Positions 33,892-45,364 are shown, counted from the stretch's first letter. The stretch: DNA of 64,000 nucleotides from Augochlora pura (GCF_028453695.1 NC_135773.1:22307782-22371781), one strand, 5' to 3'. Notes: generated by a model from the letters alone, not told the origin. Made by a program: numbers and translations.

Positions 33892-34112
33892 TCAACCCTT
33901 TGCACTCGAAGCCATTTTAATTCTAAATCTAAAATCATTTTTATATTATATTATATTTCCATTTTATGTGACAAAATGTATTTTATACATTTCCTGTTGA
34001 GAATATAGTTTTCGTGTTAAGAATTTTTCAATCTCTGTCACTATAAAAATGATTTTGTGATAGAACAGTCTTAGTGGTGGCTTAAAGTCGCCACTCGAGT
34101 GCAAAGGGTTAA
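33892..34112 (-). mobile_element. TTAA MITE family A, complete
   Basis: TCAACCCTTTGCACTCGAAG to CACTCGAGTGCAAAGGGTTAA. Together with 33292-33507 it makes a roughly 0.8-kb inverted pair able to form a long hairpin if transcribed. Confidence 0.9.
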
Positions 34113-35433
34113 ATAATCGTGAGAACGATGCTGCGACGATAAAGCGTGGCCATTTGTCGTTTAATAACGCTCGCACCGATATTCGAAGCGCGTCTGATCC
34201 GTTGGAATAACATTTGCGATACTACCCCTCGAGTCACTCGCGAACGTTAGAAGCCGTTTTACAAGTCGGACGAACCTTAATCTTGGACTTTATAGTTATC
34301 GAGGACGGTTGAACTCGGCTACAGCATCTCAACTAAAAAAATCAAGTATACGGTAAAATATATATATATATATAAATTCTGTCCCGTACTTTTTATCCAG
34401 GAAATATGAATATGACGCTCCTGGGAACCATTTCCATTAGATGAACATAAAGATATAAACACTAGCCTCTCACGCTTCCTCAATAGTAAATTAGAGATTT
34501 ATTCCAGTTGCTTCACGGTGTTCGTGTGTCAGGTCTCCTCGCGTCCCACGGGAGAACCTCGATCATCGATTTTACGATCATCCGGATCCATAGACAAATA
34601 CGATTCACATCCTGAATTTATGTTCGAAAAATGATTTCTTTAAGGGTCGTAAAAGTTCGTTATCAATAACTCCGTTATTAGTGCATTTATGAAAATATGC
34701 CAAAGGAGAAAGATGATTGGTTCGAAGAGCACTGCATCTGTAGGTCTTTGAATCTTTTTTTAGACGCAACAGTGCATGTGCAATTAACAATTGCATAATT
34801 TGTTTAAATAGAAATGCATATTTTTTATTACACAGATCGATTCTTCTGTTCATTTTCTGTAAAAAATTATTAGGGTGGCACGGCGAAAAAGTTACTAGAT
34901 CGCGAGATATTTTTAAAAGATGTCTTTATTGTGCCTTTAAAATGGCAAGAAATTGTAGAAGAAAACGGTGCACATTTGACCTAAATCGGACAGTCGGAAA
35001 CATGTTAAATAGTCTTGAAGTTCCCGTAAAAATAATGGTTTTCTTTCTCCCCAACCTTATTAGGGGAGATTAGAGACTTATTGTATTCAACGTTTGAACA
35101 TCTTCTTTGTAACAATTCCGTGGACCACCCTGTACATATATTGTCGCAGCCTGTATAAAGTTGCCCGTGAGAACCGCTGTCATTCAAAGTGATCGAAAAT
35201 CCAAATCTAATCTGTGCCCGGCAGCAGTAAATTAGAAATTTAATCAGGCGACACGGCGAAAGAGATTCGACCGACCAGAAAAAAATGTCCACCTCGTCGC
35301 TCGGACGCCGACTAATTGAATCGATCACCGCTCGTCGATTGGATCGCCGACCGGCCTTCGGACGTTCGACCGCGTATCTCCATAGATCTCGGAGGTAGGA
35401 TAACGCGAGCTCGTGGAAAGGAAAACAGAGACG
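34113..35433. other. Unassigned mixed DNA
   Basis: AT-rich with CpG-rich ends. ACCACCCTGTACATATAT at about 35121 resembles the ends of some insect DNA transposons but has no partner. No gene seen. Confidence 0.4.
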
Positions 35434-35533
35434 NNNNNNNNNNNNNNNNNNNNNNNNNNNNNNNNNNNNNNNNNNNNNNNNNNNNNNNNNNNNNNNNNNN
35501 NNNNNNNNNNNNNNNNNNNNNNNNNNNNNNNNN
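35434..35533. other. Assembly gap, 100 N
   Basis: A run of 100 N in a GC-rich stretch. The 213-codon minus frame reported across it includes the gap and is not a gene. Confidence 0.99.
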
Positions 35534-36209
35534 CTCCGTACACCGTGACACGGAAGAAGAGCCAACGAAAGGATTAAGAGCGGGATTTCAAAGTAACGAT
35601 TTCTAAAAGCCGTAATATTATATCGTGTGCCGCAACGCGTTTCCACTCGAATAATAATAAGCCCTTAATCGCAGTTCATTAAACGCCGAAATATGCTTAT
35701 GGTCGGCAACGGGGGGGAGCGCATACGCAGACGATCCACAAAAATTAATCCGGCACTTCCATGAAGGACGCGCCACACGCTTTCGAGTGAAGTGGAAGGA
35801 TTTCTTTTTTACAAAAACAAAAGAGAGAGAGAGAGAGGGGGGGGGGAGGGAGGGGGGAGACCGGCGAAAGATTCACGGCAAAAAGTAGGCTGGATTTTTG
35901 TAACGAAGACGCGCGGCGCGAATTAACTACCGGCTCGCGATTGCGTTATTACACGTCCGTATAGAGTTGAGAATATCCAGCCGGTTCGCGGGGGCTTTGC
36001 TTTTTTGGTATCAGCGCGTCCATATTAATCTCATGCGTGAAATGACCTATAAGAAAGAGAGAAGACCGGCCGGTTCTCTGAGCGCGCATCATCGTTTATT
36101 CGGGACCGTGGAAACTATTTTTCGACGGACTCGGTGATGTTTTAACTCGAAATATTTTCGTCTGTTTCTGCAACGAGCAATGATTCGCGCGATTAATGAT
36201 TTTTTATAA
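35534..36209. other. GC-leaning unassigned DNA
   Basis: A GA/poly-G patch lies at about 35823-35860. 35900-36060 is low in simple repeats and could be regulatory, but no motif is decisive. Confidence 0.4.
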
Positions 36210-36214
36210 TTTTT

Positions 36215-36428
36215 TAGACTCATATTTGCAATTTTAAATTTATAAATATAATCTTAAATTTATATTTGCAATTTTAAATTTATAATTGCAATTTTAAATT
36301 TATAAATATAACTTTAAATTTATAATTACAATTTTAAATTTATAAATATAACTTTAAATTTATAATTACAATTTTAAATTTATAAATATAATTTTAAAGT
36401 TATAATTACAATTTTAAATTTATACCAT
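36215..36428 (+). repeat. 40-bp tandem repeat with 20-bp half units
   Basis: TATAAATATAACTTTAAATT alternates with TATAATTACAATTTTAAATT, so TATAAATATA returns every 40 bp (36301, 36341, 36381). Confidence 0.93.
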
Positions 36429-36630
36429 CGAGTACAATTATTAAGATTCAATAAAACTAATTATAATTTAAAAAAAGAAAAAAACAGAGGCTCCATACTT
36501 CTCCGGTTAAAATAATCGATAACGAAAGCCGAAGAGCAACGTCGCGCTATAAATTACATAAATTATCAATATCGGTTAATCGACGCTTCACCGATATCGC
36601 GGAAACATTGTTTAGAAATTTCAGACAGAG

Positions 36631-36668
<38 letters not shown>
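36631..36668 (+). repeat. 38-bp poly-C run
   Basis: 38 consecutive C residues followed by GGGG. An uninterrupted C run of this length is unusual and may have a length error. Confidence 0.97.
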
Positions 36669-36670
<2 letters not shown>

Positions 36671-36805
36671 GGTCGATCGACGATATTCCGGGACGAATTA
36701 CATATTGACGCCGCTTACAGAAGCTTCGTCTTCGTTAGAGGCGACAGAATGGAGGGAAAAAAAAAGTTGACGCTGGGCACCGAGCAACGAAGAATGTTTC
36801 GTTGG

Positions 36806-36845
<40 letters not shown>

Positions 36846-37435
36846 GTTTCGCGCGTCGACGTTAACGTTTCCATTAACCCCGGTTTAAGCCCCGTGCGTG
36901 ACTTTGACGAAGATAGGGAGGGGAGGGGAGGAGGAGGGGCCTGCTCTCGATCTTCTTTTTCCCCCGTCTTTTTCACGTGGCACGTTGTACGGGAACGCTT
37001 GGGAGGTCGGTTGTAATCGTCCTCGCTCAACCCCCCCCCCCCCACCCACCCCCGGCTATCCAACATCCACGATTCTGTCTGTCGGCGGAACCGTCGCCAC
37101 TTGATATGTTCCCCCCTATCCCCCCTTTCTCTCTCATTTTATCTCTCTCTCTCTCTCTCTCTTTCTCTCTCGACCTATCTTTCTCTTCGCTTTCCATCCT
37201 TTCTCCGTCGTTCGCTGCGGCGTTCGCCTCCTCCGCCGATAACAGCTCTGACAGATCGTCCAGGTAACCATGCGCAGCTTATTCAAACGTTCCACGGGGC
37301 TTCCATTCAATTTCACGCCTATCCACTTGTATCCAATTTAGCCGCGGAATATTCCATCACGAAGAATCGGTGACTTTGATAAGTGTGTACGGCGGCGGCA
37401 CCGACGGTGGATGGCCGCCTTCCTCTCAGGACCTG

Positions 37436-37468
<33 letters not shown>

Positions 37469-37600
37469 GTCTTCGTTGACTCCTAGCAAACTTCAACGAC
37501 CAGCGAACTCCTGTCGTTCGGCGCCGAGGTTCGATGATTATTTCACTCGGCGCGGTCGAATGTAGCTGTGCAATAATGGCGGTGTAAGCGATATCGTGTG
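36669..37600. other. GC-rich region dense in microsatellites
   Basis: Holds (GA)n at 36808-36841, C-rich at 37030-37052, (CT)n at 37145-37172 and (CT)n at 37437-37468. Several frames overlap; none is credible as a protein. Confidence 0.45.
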
Positions 37601-37720
37601 TACACGTTGCATCCGACAGCCGGCATTAATCCACGCGGATTTCCGTCCGCAGGAACGGAAGATGAGATCCCTCGATTTCGTTTTGTTATGGGTTGAGTGA
37701 TTTCATCTCTGAAATGAAGA

Positions 37721-38287
37721 CTGACACGGAATGTAGAATATGGGGTGTGGGGTGTAGAATGTGGAATATAGAGTATGGAATGTGGAATATAGAATATAAA
37801 ATACAGAATATGGAATATAGAGTATAGAATGTGGAATATAGAGTATAGAACATGGAATATAGAATATAGAACATGGAATATAGAATATAAAATATAGAAT
37901 GTGGAGTATGGAGTGTAGAGTATAGAATATGAAAATATGAAATATATATAAACTATAGAATATGGAATATAAAGTATAAAATATAAAATATAGAGTATAG
38001 AACGTGGAATATAGAGTATAAAATATAGAATATAGAGTATAGAACGTGAAATATAGAGTATAAAATATAGAATATAGAATGTAGAGTATAGACTGTGGAA
38101 TATAGAATATAAAATATAGAATATGGAATATAAAATATAGAATATGGAATATAGAGTATAGAATGTGGAATATAGAATATAGAACGTGGAATATAGAACA
38201 TAAAATATAGAATATAAAATATAGAATATAGAGTATAGAATGTGGAATATAGAATATAAAATATAAAATATAGAATATGGAATATAT
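37721..38287 (-). repeat. Heptamer satellite (ATAGAAT)n, about 565 bp
   Basis: Units ATAGAAT, ATAGAGT, ATAAAAT, GTGGAAT follow one another in head-to-tail order, with longer repeating blocks. The period of 7 leaves the minus strand open for 253 codons with Tyr-Ile-Leu-Tyr-Ser-Ile-Phe repeats. This is repeat translation, not a gene. It abuts a family F2 end and may have grown from it. Confidence 0.93.
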
Positions 38288-38380
38288 GCTCGAATATATG
38301 GCAATAAAAAGATATGTTCAAAATTGGTCAGAAATTAGTGTCGCCCAGAGATATGGGTGACGCGGCGACGAACGTGTTAA
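38288..38380 (+). mobile_element. TTAA MITE family F2, right-end fragment
   Basis: AAAATTGGTCAGAAATTAGT, then GGTGACGCGGCGACGAACGT and GTTAA. Matches the right end of the copy at 54129-54357. The left part is replaced by the heptamer satellite. Confidence 0.8.
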
Positions 38381-38408
38381 TAGTTAGGAACAAGGTCCTA
38401 ACTATTAA
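38377..38408. repeat. Perfect 13-bp inverted repeat, 6-base loop
   Basis: TTAATAGTTAGGA, loop ACAAGG, TCCTAACTATTAA. Both tips are TTAA and the left TTAA is also the end of the F2 fragment. Confidence 0.95.
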
Positions 38409-38605
38409 GGTCTGTCGGTGATGGGAGGACACGCGCGTCGTTCGACTCGATTTCCGCGGGTGAAACTGGAGCCATCGAAACGTTTGAAAGTTTGCGCCGC
38501 TGGTCGCGAGAGTTCGAGAGGCCGGTGAATTACTGTCGCGGGACGCTGCGAACGGACGGTAAATGTCAGGCATAACTTTGATTCACAGACGGAATAAATT
38601 CGCCA

Positions 38606-38657
<52 letters not shown>

Positions 38658-39088
38658 AAGAGAGAGAAGGAAAGCGTCGCGCGCGTTCGGTATTTATGGA
38701 AGCGCCGGACGAGCAGCGGCGTCGCTACCTTTTCTGGAGCCTTTAACGACGCGCGACGACGTCGGTCCCACGACCCCTAATCGTCACGCAAATTGCCGGG
38801 GTGTTCCGCCGGACAAGACCCCGGCGAAGAAGCGTTCGAATTCCAAAAGAATCGGTTCGCTCTGGCTAGGAGCCGGGCTCCGGGCGTAAAAGTAATTAAT
38901 ATTCATGGGGCGCGCGGCGCATGGACATCGCTCGGTGCCGTCACGTACATGGAAAACGGTTACACGCGAAAGGGATGTTAAGAGCAGGGGGGACCCTGCT
39001 GGCCCCGTCTCGTACGCGGATAGTCGTTTCAGACGCGCGACGCGCCGGGTTCTATGGAAAAAACTATGTCTATGGAGAATTTAACCGG
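38409..39088. other. GC-rich region with (GA)n
   Basis: GA microsatellite of about 30 units with AA interruptions (38608-38668). No gene supported. Confidence 0.45.
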
Positions 39089-39475
39089 TTAACCCCTTGC
39101 CGTATTTTCACGAGTCTGTCTCGTCGTAGAGATTTCTATTAACCCTTTTGCACGCGAGCGGCGACTCCGAGGCGCCATTAACATTGTTATATTATATGTT
39201 AAAATTGTTTTTGCAGATATAACCAAGGCTCGAATTTAAAAAATTGTTGAAAACATACCTGTTGTATACGAATCATGAGACTCGATTTCATATGCATAAA
39301 ATGCACCTTGTTGTACGGTACGAAAATGCCACGAGTCGGAGAAATTATTTTATATTAGATGTCGAAATGGCTTCGAGTGCAAAGGGTTAATATCGTGTTA
39401 GGTATAAATGTTATTCCGATCTTTTATGCCGGAATCAAATATTTTTCCTTCACCGTCTAAGAAATTATTAGAATA
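39089..39475 (+). mobile_element. TTAA MITE family D, interrupted by family A
   Basis: Left end TTAACCCCTTGCCGTATTTT and GAGATTTCTATTAA. It resumes after 39390 with TATCGTGTTAGGTATAAATG, CCGATCTTTTATG and CTAAGAAATTATTAGAATAG. This is collinear with the intact copy at 60236. The right terminus is lost. Confidence 0.78.
39139..39390 (+). mobile_element. TTAA MITE family A, nested in family D
   Basis: TTAACCCTTTTGCACGCGAG to GCTTCGAGTGCAAAGGGTTAA, about 252 bp. The insertion point is TTTCTATTAA, which is intact as TTTCTATTAATATCTCG in the family D copy at 60236. Confidence 0.92.
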
Positions 39476-40478
39476 GAAAAAGTGCACCAGTGTGTGTGTC
39501 GTGATAGTCAAGCAATAACCACGGAATTGATGAATCCAGCTCAAATTATTTATAATTTCCATTTGTTTCATTTCTTGTTGACCTCTAAACATTTTACGAA
39601 TATAATTTCGTTTCCCCCAGAATCACGATTTAAATATTATATATTTGGTCAAAAAGGCGATTTTATTTTAAATAATGAACAATTTTATTAGCAATATTTT
39701 AAATATCAAATTGTAAGAAAATTTTACGCACGGCGGATATAATCGTCACGGAGAAAAAATTCTGCCGCATCTCCGTGACGAACATACTCGTTCAAACGCA
39801 CGTTCTCTCGGTTAAGAAAGCATCGTAGAGCCTAGGAAAGCGAGCCGCATAATATTTCGATAGGCCGCGCGGCGTTTCCGAGAGGACGGAAAATGCGTGT
39901 AAACGACGCTCGAAACGGTTCTCGTCCATTTTTCTTATCCGTGAACGCGCGAAGGGACTTTGTACGCTTCGTGAATAGATATTTGAATGATACCGCGAGT
40001 CCCGGGTCTATGCCGCATCGATTCGTTCCGATAACCATCTTCATCTCGGCGTTATTGTCATTGGGACAGAGCGCGCTGTGTGGCATTTTTGTCTGTCATC
40101 GCCGACGACAAGTTAAACGTTTCTTAAATGGAATGTCGGATGTTCCGCGGTGCTTTCGACGAGTGTCGATTAAACACGCGTCTATTAATCCTTTACGGTC
40201 GTATTAAATTTATACACAAGTCATGCTGGACGTAATTAATTTTCTTTCGGTGGACAGTGATAAGATAACAATGATAAAAGAGGGAGAAATAAGATTTGTT
40301 AACTCCGTTTTAATGTTTAGAAAAAAATATATATATGTAACACAATAATATCTTTTAATTTTATGTAAAAATAGAAGAGATGAAAAAAGATAAATTGCTT
40401 TGGTGGCTAAAAGAGGGGGAATTAAATCGAGCGCGTCAATTTTTTAATACGGTTGAATAAAAATCGCGTACTAGAATA
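39476..40478. other. Unassigned DNA
   Basis: AT-rich to 39720, CpG-richer at 39730-40150, AT-rich again. Frames at 39832-40207 overlap on both strands and lack domains. Confidence 0.4.
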
Positions 40479-40698
40479 TTAACCCTTTGCACTCGAAGCG
40501 ATTTTAAGCTTAGATCCAAAATTGATATCACGACCACCTGTAGTATAAGTACTTACCTAAATTTACTATATAAAATTGAGTCTTGTGACTCGTAAAACTG
40601 TCGTGCTTTTAACAGAAATAGTATTTATTAATGTCAACGTTAGTTTCGTTAATTATATAACAATTTTCAAGTGGCGCTTCTCGAGTGCAAAGGGTTAA
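40479..40698 (-). mobile_element. TTAA MITE family A, complete
   Basis: TTAACCCTTTGCACTCGAAG to CTCGAGTGCAAAGGGTTAA, about 220 bp. Confidence 0.92.
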
Positions 40699-41246
40699 TC
40701 GTTCATAAGATTAAAGGATCGTAATATGTCCGTTTCAATTTCCCAACATCGTTTTGCCGTCTTGCTGCGCGTTCGATTAATAAAATCGCCGTTCACGGTG
40801 AGGTTTCCAGTCGTCGCGGTTTAAACGCGGCGCTCCTTCAGGTATCGCGATCGTCGAGAGGTCAGCCGATTGCTCAAAAGCCGTCCATCAAAGTCACCAC
40901 CGTCGACGAACTCTCGACAAGACTGTCTGCTTCCCCGCGTCTCCCATTAATCCTCTAATATGCAACCACTTTCTATGGTCGCGACGTTGCTTTCACAACG
41001 CTTTGGCTCGTTTCGTGGAATCGAAGGAGGTGACGGTAGCCACGCGAGGGCCGCCTTCAATTGTAAATTTAGTCCCTGTTCAGACGTGGAAAAGAGAGCG
41101 AGAGAGAGAGATAGGGAGACGGGACTAAAGAAACGTCGCAAGCTCTCGGCGCGTCAGATGTTTCCCCTTGAATGGTTCGTCGGCATGGACAAAAGCAGTT
41201 TTTACCAGGATTCTTTTTTTAAACAGGAATTTCATGGATTAATTTA
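40699..41246. other. GC-leaning unassigned DNA
   Basis: CpG-rich, with a short GA tract (about 41095-41113). No gene supported. Confidence 0.4.
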
Positions 41247-41532
41247 AATATCTAATTCAAATCTTTTTCTGATTGAAATATTTGTCTAATTTAAATTTTT
41301 ATCTAATTGAAATATTTGTCTAATTCAAATCTTTTTCTAATTGAAATATTTGTCTAATTTAAATATTTTTCTAATTGAAATATTCATCTAATTTAAATCT
41401 TTATCTAATTGAAATAATCGTCTAATTTAAATCTTTATTTAATTGAAATATTTGTCTAATTTAAATCTTTATCAAATTGAAATATCCATCTAATTTAAAT
41501 CTTGATCCAATTGAAATCTTTCCCTAATTTAA
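41247..41532 (+). repeat. 34-bp tandem repeat
   Basis: GAAATATTTGTCTAATTTAA followed by ATCTTTATCTAATT repeats about eight times with drift. Half units (TCTAATTNAAAT) are visible. Confidence 0.92.
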
Positions 41533-41554
41533 TTCGAATAATTGGATCTTACGT

Positions 41555-41617
41555 GGTATCTTTATCGCGACACATAACCTGACATAACCTGACTCCGTAT
41601 TACAGCGCGAAGGGTTG
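41555..41617 (+). mobile_element. Family C right-end fragment
   Basis: CCGTATTACAGCGCGAAGGGTTGAA is a decayed CCCTTCGCGCTG terminus. The rest of the element is not recognisable. Confidence 0.45.
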
Positions 41618-42577
41618 AACGAACATGGCAATATGTTGGCACACATTTATGACACGCGCGTGCCGCGGATCAAATTAAACGTGTACCGCAAATGATACAC
41701 GCGTCGCGAACGGCTGCCTCGACACCTCGCGTGTCTCGCGCGCGTTCCGGAGATTCTAATCGAATTAGAAGGACGGAACGAATCAGCGCGTACACGAACA
41801 TTCAAATCCGAGCAAATAACGAAGTCCCGGATTCCTCGAGACTTCCGTTCCATCCTGATGATAAGTGGAACGAGGAGGAGGCGGCGGCGACGGGGGTAGG
41901 GAACTGGTACACGCGTAATCCAGCTGCTGCGCGCGCGCGGCGATAAGACCCTTGTCACGCTTCTTCCCGAGTCAGAAAATCAAATCAAACATCATCTCGA
42001 GCCGCTGAAAGCGTTTCCACACGCGGCGACAGCCTCTCTCTCTCTCTCTCTCTCGAGCAGCTTTCGAACGGCGTATAAGGACACCGTCGAGATGTTGTTA
42101 CAACAAATATTATGTTTAGGACACGTCCGACGCGACGACCGCAACCGGGTTTCCACGCTTTCCCCGCGCCGGTGAAGGGCTTCCACGTTCTTCTCCGCCT
42201 CGACCCTTATTTCCAGATGCCAAGGAACGACGAAGAATGTGGGATGACGAGAGGCGTTATACACCGATGATCGAGGGGGGGGGGGGGGGGTTTCGTTTCG
42301 AATCGCTGTGCTCGACAAAATTCTTTTTCCTGTATTTCACGGATTTTTAGGTTTTTCAGTTTCCGGCATTACGCGAAGAAACTAATTAGTTAATAAATAA
42401 ATAACTTTCAATAAATAACTTTTAAATTAATTAATAAATAATAACTTTCAGCGTTCAGTCCCTTTATACCGTGGTATTTCCTTTGAAATGATATTTATAG
42501 CTTCACGAATAAATACACCTTACTCTCTCTCTCTCTCTCTCGTAAGTAATCGGAGAAAAATTCTCCGAGCGCGAGGG
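41618..42577. other. GC-rich then AT-rich unassigned DNA
   Basis: 41640-42300 is CpG-rich with (CT)n at 42033-42053 and a 14-bp G run (about 42277-42290). 42300-42577 is AT-rich with (CT)n at 42523-42541. Confidence 0.4.
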
Positions 42578-42691
42578 CTAACCCTTCGCACTCGAGTGGC
42601 GACTCTGAGGCACCGCCTAAAAATTGTTACAGCACGTTTCAAGATAATACAAGAAATAGGAATTGTCGAGTCCTATTGAAGAGAGTATTAA
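42578..42691 (+). mobile_element. Chimeric A/C MITE fragment
   Basis: CTAACCCTTCGCACTCGAGT and GGCGACTCTGAGGCACCGCC (family A) run into AATACAAGAAATAGGAATTG, then TCCTATTGAAGAGAGTATTAA (family C). It is cut by the next element at TTAA. The same C segment appears at 45492-45538. Confidence 0.75.
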
Positions 42692-42994
42692 CCGTTTGAA
42701 GTCGAGTGGTGACTCTGAAGCACCACTAAAATCGTTACAGCACATTTTAAAATCATTTTTATATTATGAAAAATTAGATTTCGAAAATGATTTAAAGTAC
42801 CAACTGCTTCTAAAATCATTTGACGTGACAAAGTATATTTTATACATATAAAGTCGATCCTTGTGACTCGTACCAATGGTTCCACTTTGAACAATTTTTT
42901 AAACCTACGCCTAGTTGGTATACAAATTATTTTGAAAGGTGATAGAATAATTTCGGTGGTGCTTCAGAGTCACCGTTCGAGGGCAAAGGGTTAA
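42688..42994. mobile_element. TTAA MITE family A with two left-type ends (fold-back)
   Basis: The left end has GTCGAGTGGTGACTCTGAAG-CACCAC. The right end has GTGGTG-CTTCAGAGTCACCG-TTCGAGGG. The inverted repeat is therefore about 40 bp, not 15, because both ends are of the same type. TTAA lies on both sides. Confidence 0.85.
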
Positions 42995-43680
42995 ATATCA
43001 TTTACTGAATTTATTGTAATATTACAGGGTTGAATAACGTTAAACGATGTTAAATAATAATAATGCTGATGCAGCTGATGCGACGTGAAACTTCTAAGAA
43101 AAACAAATAATAATGACGTTAAATAATATTAAACGGTTAAAATTAGAGATTTTTTCGATCGCGACGCGGATAAGAAAAGAGGATTAAAAGTTGTTGCGCC
43201 CGGCGACCGGCACGTGTTCGGTAGAACGTTGATCTGGATCGAAGCGCAAACAAACGAGCGGACGCGATGAGAAACAGTAATCCGAGTCGCGGATTCCCTC
43301 GCGTCGACTCCACTTCTTTTTTTTTCTCTCCTCGAAACGATATATATTTAACCCGCGGCCGCGTTCAACGTCTTCGTAGCCTTTAAATCAATCGTCGATT
43401 GCGCGCGCGGCTCGACAGATTTTTCGAAACCATCGAGAGGAGGACAACGGCCAGGCTGCTCTCAACCGGCGCGCATCGATCATCTTGATCAATTACCTTT
43501 AATCCGCGCGTGCTACGCGGCCTCTAATCCTTATCTATGGGTCTCGGGTTGATGCACGCGTTCACCGCGCCGATGGGATTCGAATAGAAAAGCGCCACGA
43601 TGCGCGCGCAAGCCATTAAATAACAAACCACCGGGCCGAAGATTAATCGACGGCGGTTTTGTAAAGGTTACACATAATCG

Positions 43681-43718
<38 letters not shown>

Positions 43719-44034
43719 AAGGCTCGCGGGGTCCACAATTACAGCAGGGAAAATGTTCGCCGAAGCGGATTCGAACGCGGCTAACACGCTGTTGCGGCGC
43801 CGATTTATCAACGAATCCGTTGATAAATAATTATAATAACCCCTGTAAAACCTGCTAAACCCACCGACACACGCGCGACACCATGTATCAGGGATGGCCA
43901 TTGTGGACGCGACAGTTGGAAGATTATGGAACGGCTCTCTCACGTGGCTTAATATTTTATGAAAACCGTTATTGCAAAATGCTCCCTTCGAATCATTATT
44001 TACCGCGGACCGTTTGGAAAATTGCATGTAATCG
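42995..44034. other. AT-rich then GC-rich unassigned DNA
   Basis: 43140-43770 is CpG-rich. (CT)n of about 17 units at 43683-43717. The minus frame at 43668-44081 reads through the microsatellite and is not a gene. Confidence 0.4.
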
Positions 44035-44118
44035 TGTACAATCGTATATAATTGCATATAATCGTATATAATTGAATACAATCGTATATAATTGCATGTA
44101 ATTGTATGTAATCGTATA
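44035..44118 (+). repeat. 10/20-bp repeat (AATCGTATAT/AATTGCATAT)n
   Basis: AATCGTATATAATTGCATAT-type units alternate for about eight half units. Confidence 0.9.
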
Positions 44119-44180
44119 TGAATTATATTTGTATTACATACTATTTAAAATAATTTGCACACAAGACACTCGACTCTCAT

Positions 44181-44338
44181 TTAACACGTTCGTCTCTGCG
44201 TCACCCATGTTTGAAATATTCAATTTTTGAAATATTCTTTTTATTGCAATATATTCGAGCGAAATTGAATTCGACTGTGATTCTTCGAACGCGAAAGAGT
44301 TCTAATGTCATCCCCTATGATAAATGTGAGCTTTTTTT
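44181..44338 (-). mobile_element. TTAA MITE family F2, fragment in reverse
   Basis: TTTAACACGTTCGTCTCTGC, then TTTATTGCAATATATTCGAG and CGCGAAAGAGTTCTAATGTC, matching the reverse of 54.13-54.36 kb. Its far end is cut by a family A copy. Confidence 0.78.
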
Positions 44339-44603
44339 CGAACCCTTTGCGCTCGAATGGCGACACAGAGGCAAAAATTGCTTTATCCTGTTCCAAAATC
44401 ATTTTTATACTAGCAAAGTTTGCGTTTAGAAAAATTCTTAAGATTCCCCCACGTTAAATTTGTATCACAAGAATCAATCGCATAAGGGTAAAATGCGCTT
44501 TGTTGTACAAAGGTATAAGATAGTGTAAGATGGAAATATACTATAAAGCTAAAGGAATGATTTTAGTATTATAGTTAAAATTCTTTTGAGCGCAAAGGGT
44601 TAA
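44339..44603 (+). mobile_element. TTAA MITE family A, diverged
   Basis: CGAACCCTTTGCGCTCGAAT to TTTGAGCGCAAAGGGTTAA. The terminus GCGCTC is matched at both ends by covarying bases (CCCTTTGCGCTC / GAGCGCAAAGGG). Confidence 0.88.
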
Positions 44604-44776
44604 ATTAATAATCTAACAACAAGTAATTAATAATAATTACCTAACCTAAAATAATTATTACCCGAGTAATAATTACCTAACAATTATATCTCCTATGTCA
44701 TTCGATAATTTTGGTTTTCTCCTATCGTGGAGAAGGGTTGAGACGAACATCGTAAAATAGCTTGAATTTATGTCGT

Positions 44777-44934
44777 TTAACCCTTTTGCACTCGAAGCCA
44801 TTTCGATGGTAAATCTAAGATAAAATTTCCGGCTCGCAGACATCGTAAACTTTATTTGCATAAAAATGGTCTTGAAACGTGATGGAAGAATTTTGGCGGT
44901 GCCTCAGAGCCACGGCTCGACTGCAAATGGTTCA
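44777..44934 (-). mobile_element. TTAA MITE family A, shortened
   Basis: TTAACCCTTTTGCACTCGAA to CACGGCTCGACTGCAAATGG followed by TTCA. Only about 158 bp: the centre is deleted. Confidence 0.8.
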
Positions 44935-45242
44935 AGTCATGGTTTCACCATTACGCAAGGCCGCCATCGATTCCGTTGCACGAAATACGACACCCGTCGT
45001 TCCATGAACCGAGAAGAGAACGCAGAGACGCGGACAGTTAGACGCGAACAGTGGAAACGCTTAAAAGGTGAAATATATTGGTGTTAATTGGTCGTCGAAC
45101 CGGCTACTTGTTCTCTTCAGCGCGTGGGACTCGGAGTTCGCGTCATTTTCGACGTCGCGAGCAACGATCTATTGTTTCGCAATTCTCCGACCGAGAAGCG
45201 ATTGTCGACCGATGGCAAAATCGACGAATTTATGAAGACTTT

Positions 45243-45314
45243 AAGCTATAGAGAGCTATAGAGCTATAGAGCTATAAAGAGCTATAGAGAGCTATAGAGC
45301 TATACAGCTATAGA
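45243..45314 (+). repeat. (GAGCTATA)n tandem repeat
   Basis: Eight or nine GAGCTATA(GA) units with small insertions. GAGCTATAGCTC-like dyads arise within the units. Confidence 0.92.
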
Positions 45315-45364
45315 GATCCGAAAATTCTTTAAGCAATCGTTTCAAGTTACTTGTAGTATAATAA

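Noticed and set aside
35118..35160. ACCACCCTGTACATATATTG as a transposon end
   Set aside because: No matching inverted partner or target duplication found nearby.
35005..35646. 213-codon minus frame
   Set aside because: Includes the 100-N gap, so its continuity is unknown.
37543..38304. 253-codon minus-strand open frame with Tyr-Ile-Leu-Tyr-Ser repeats
   Set aside because: It is the translation of a heptamer satellite. A 7-bp period without stops stays open in all phases. No start context or domain.
42533..42550. GTAAGTAATC donor-like sequence after (CT)n
   Set aside because: No exon-like sequence upstream; single match expected by chance.
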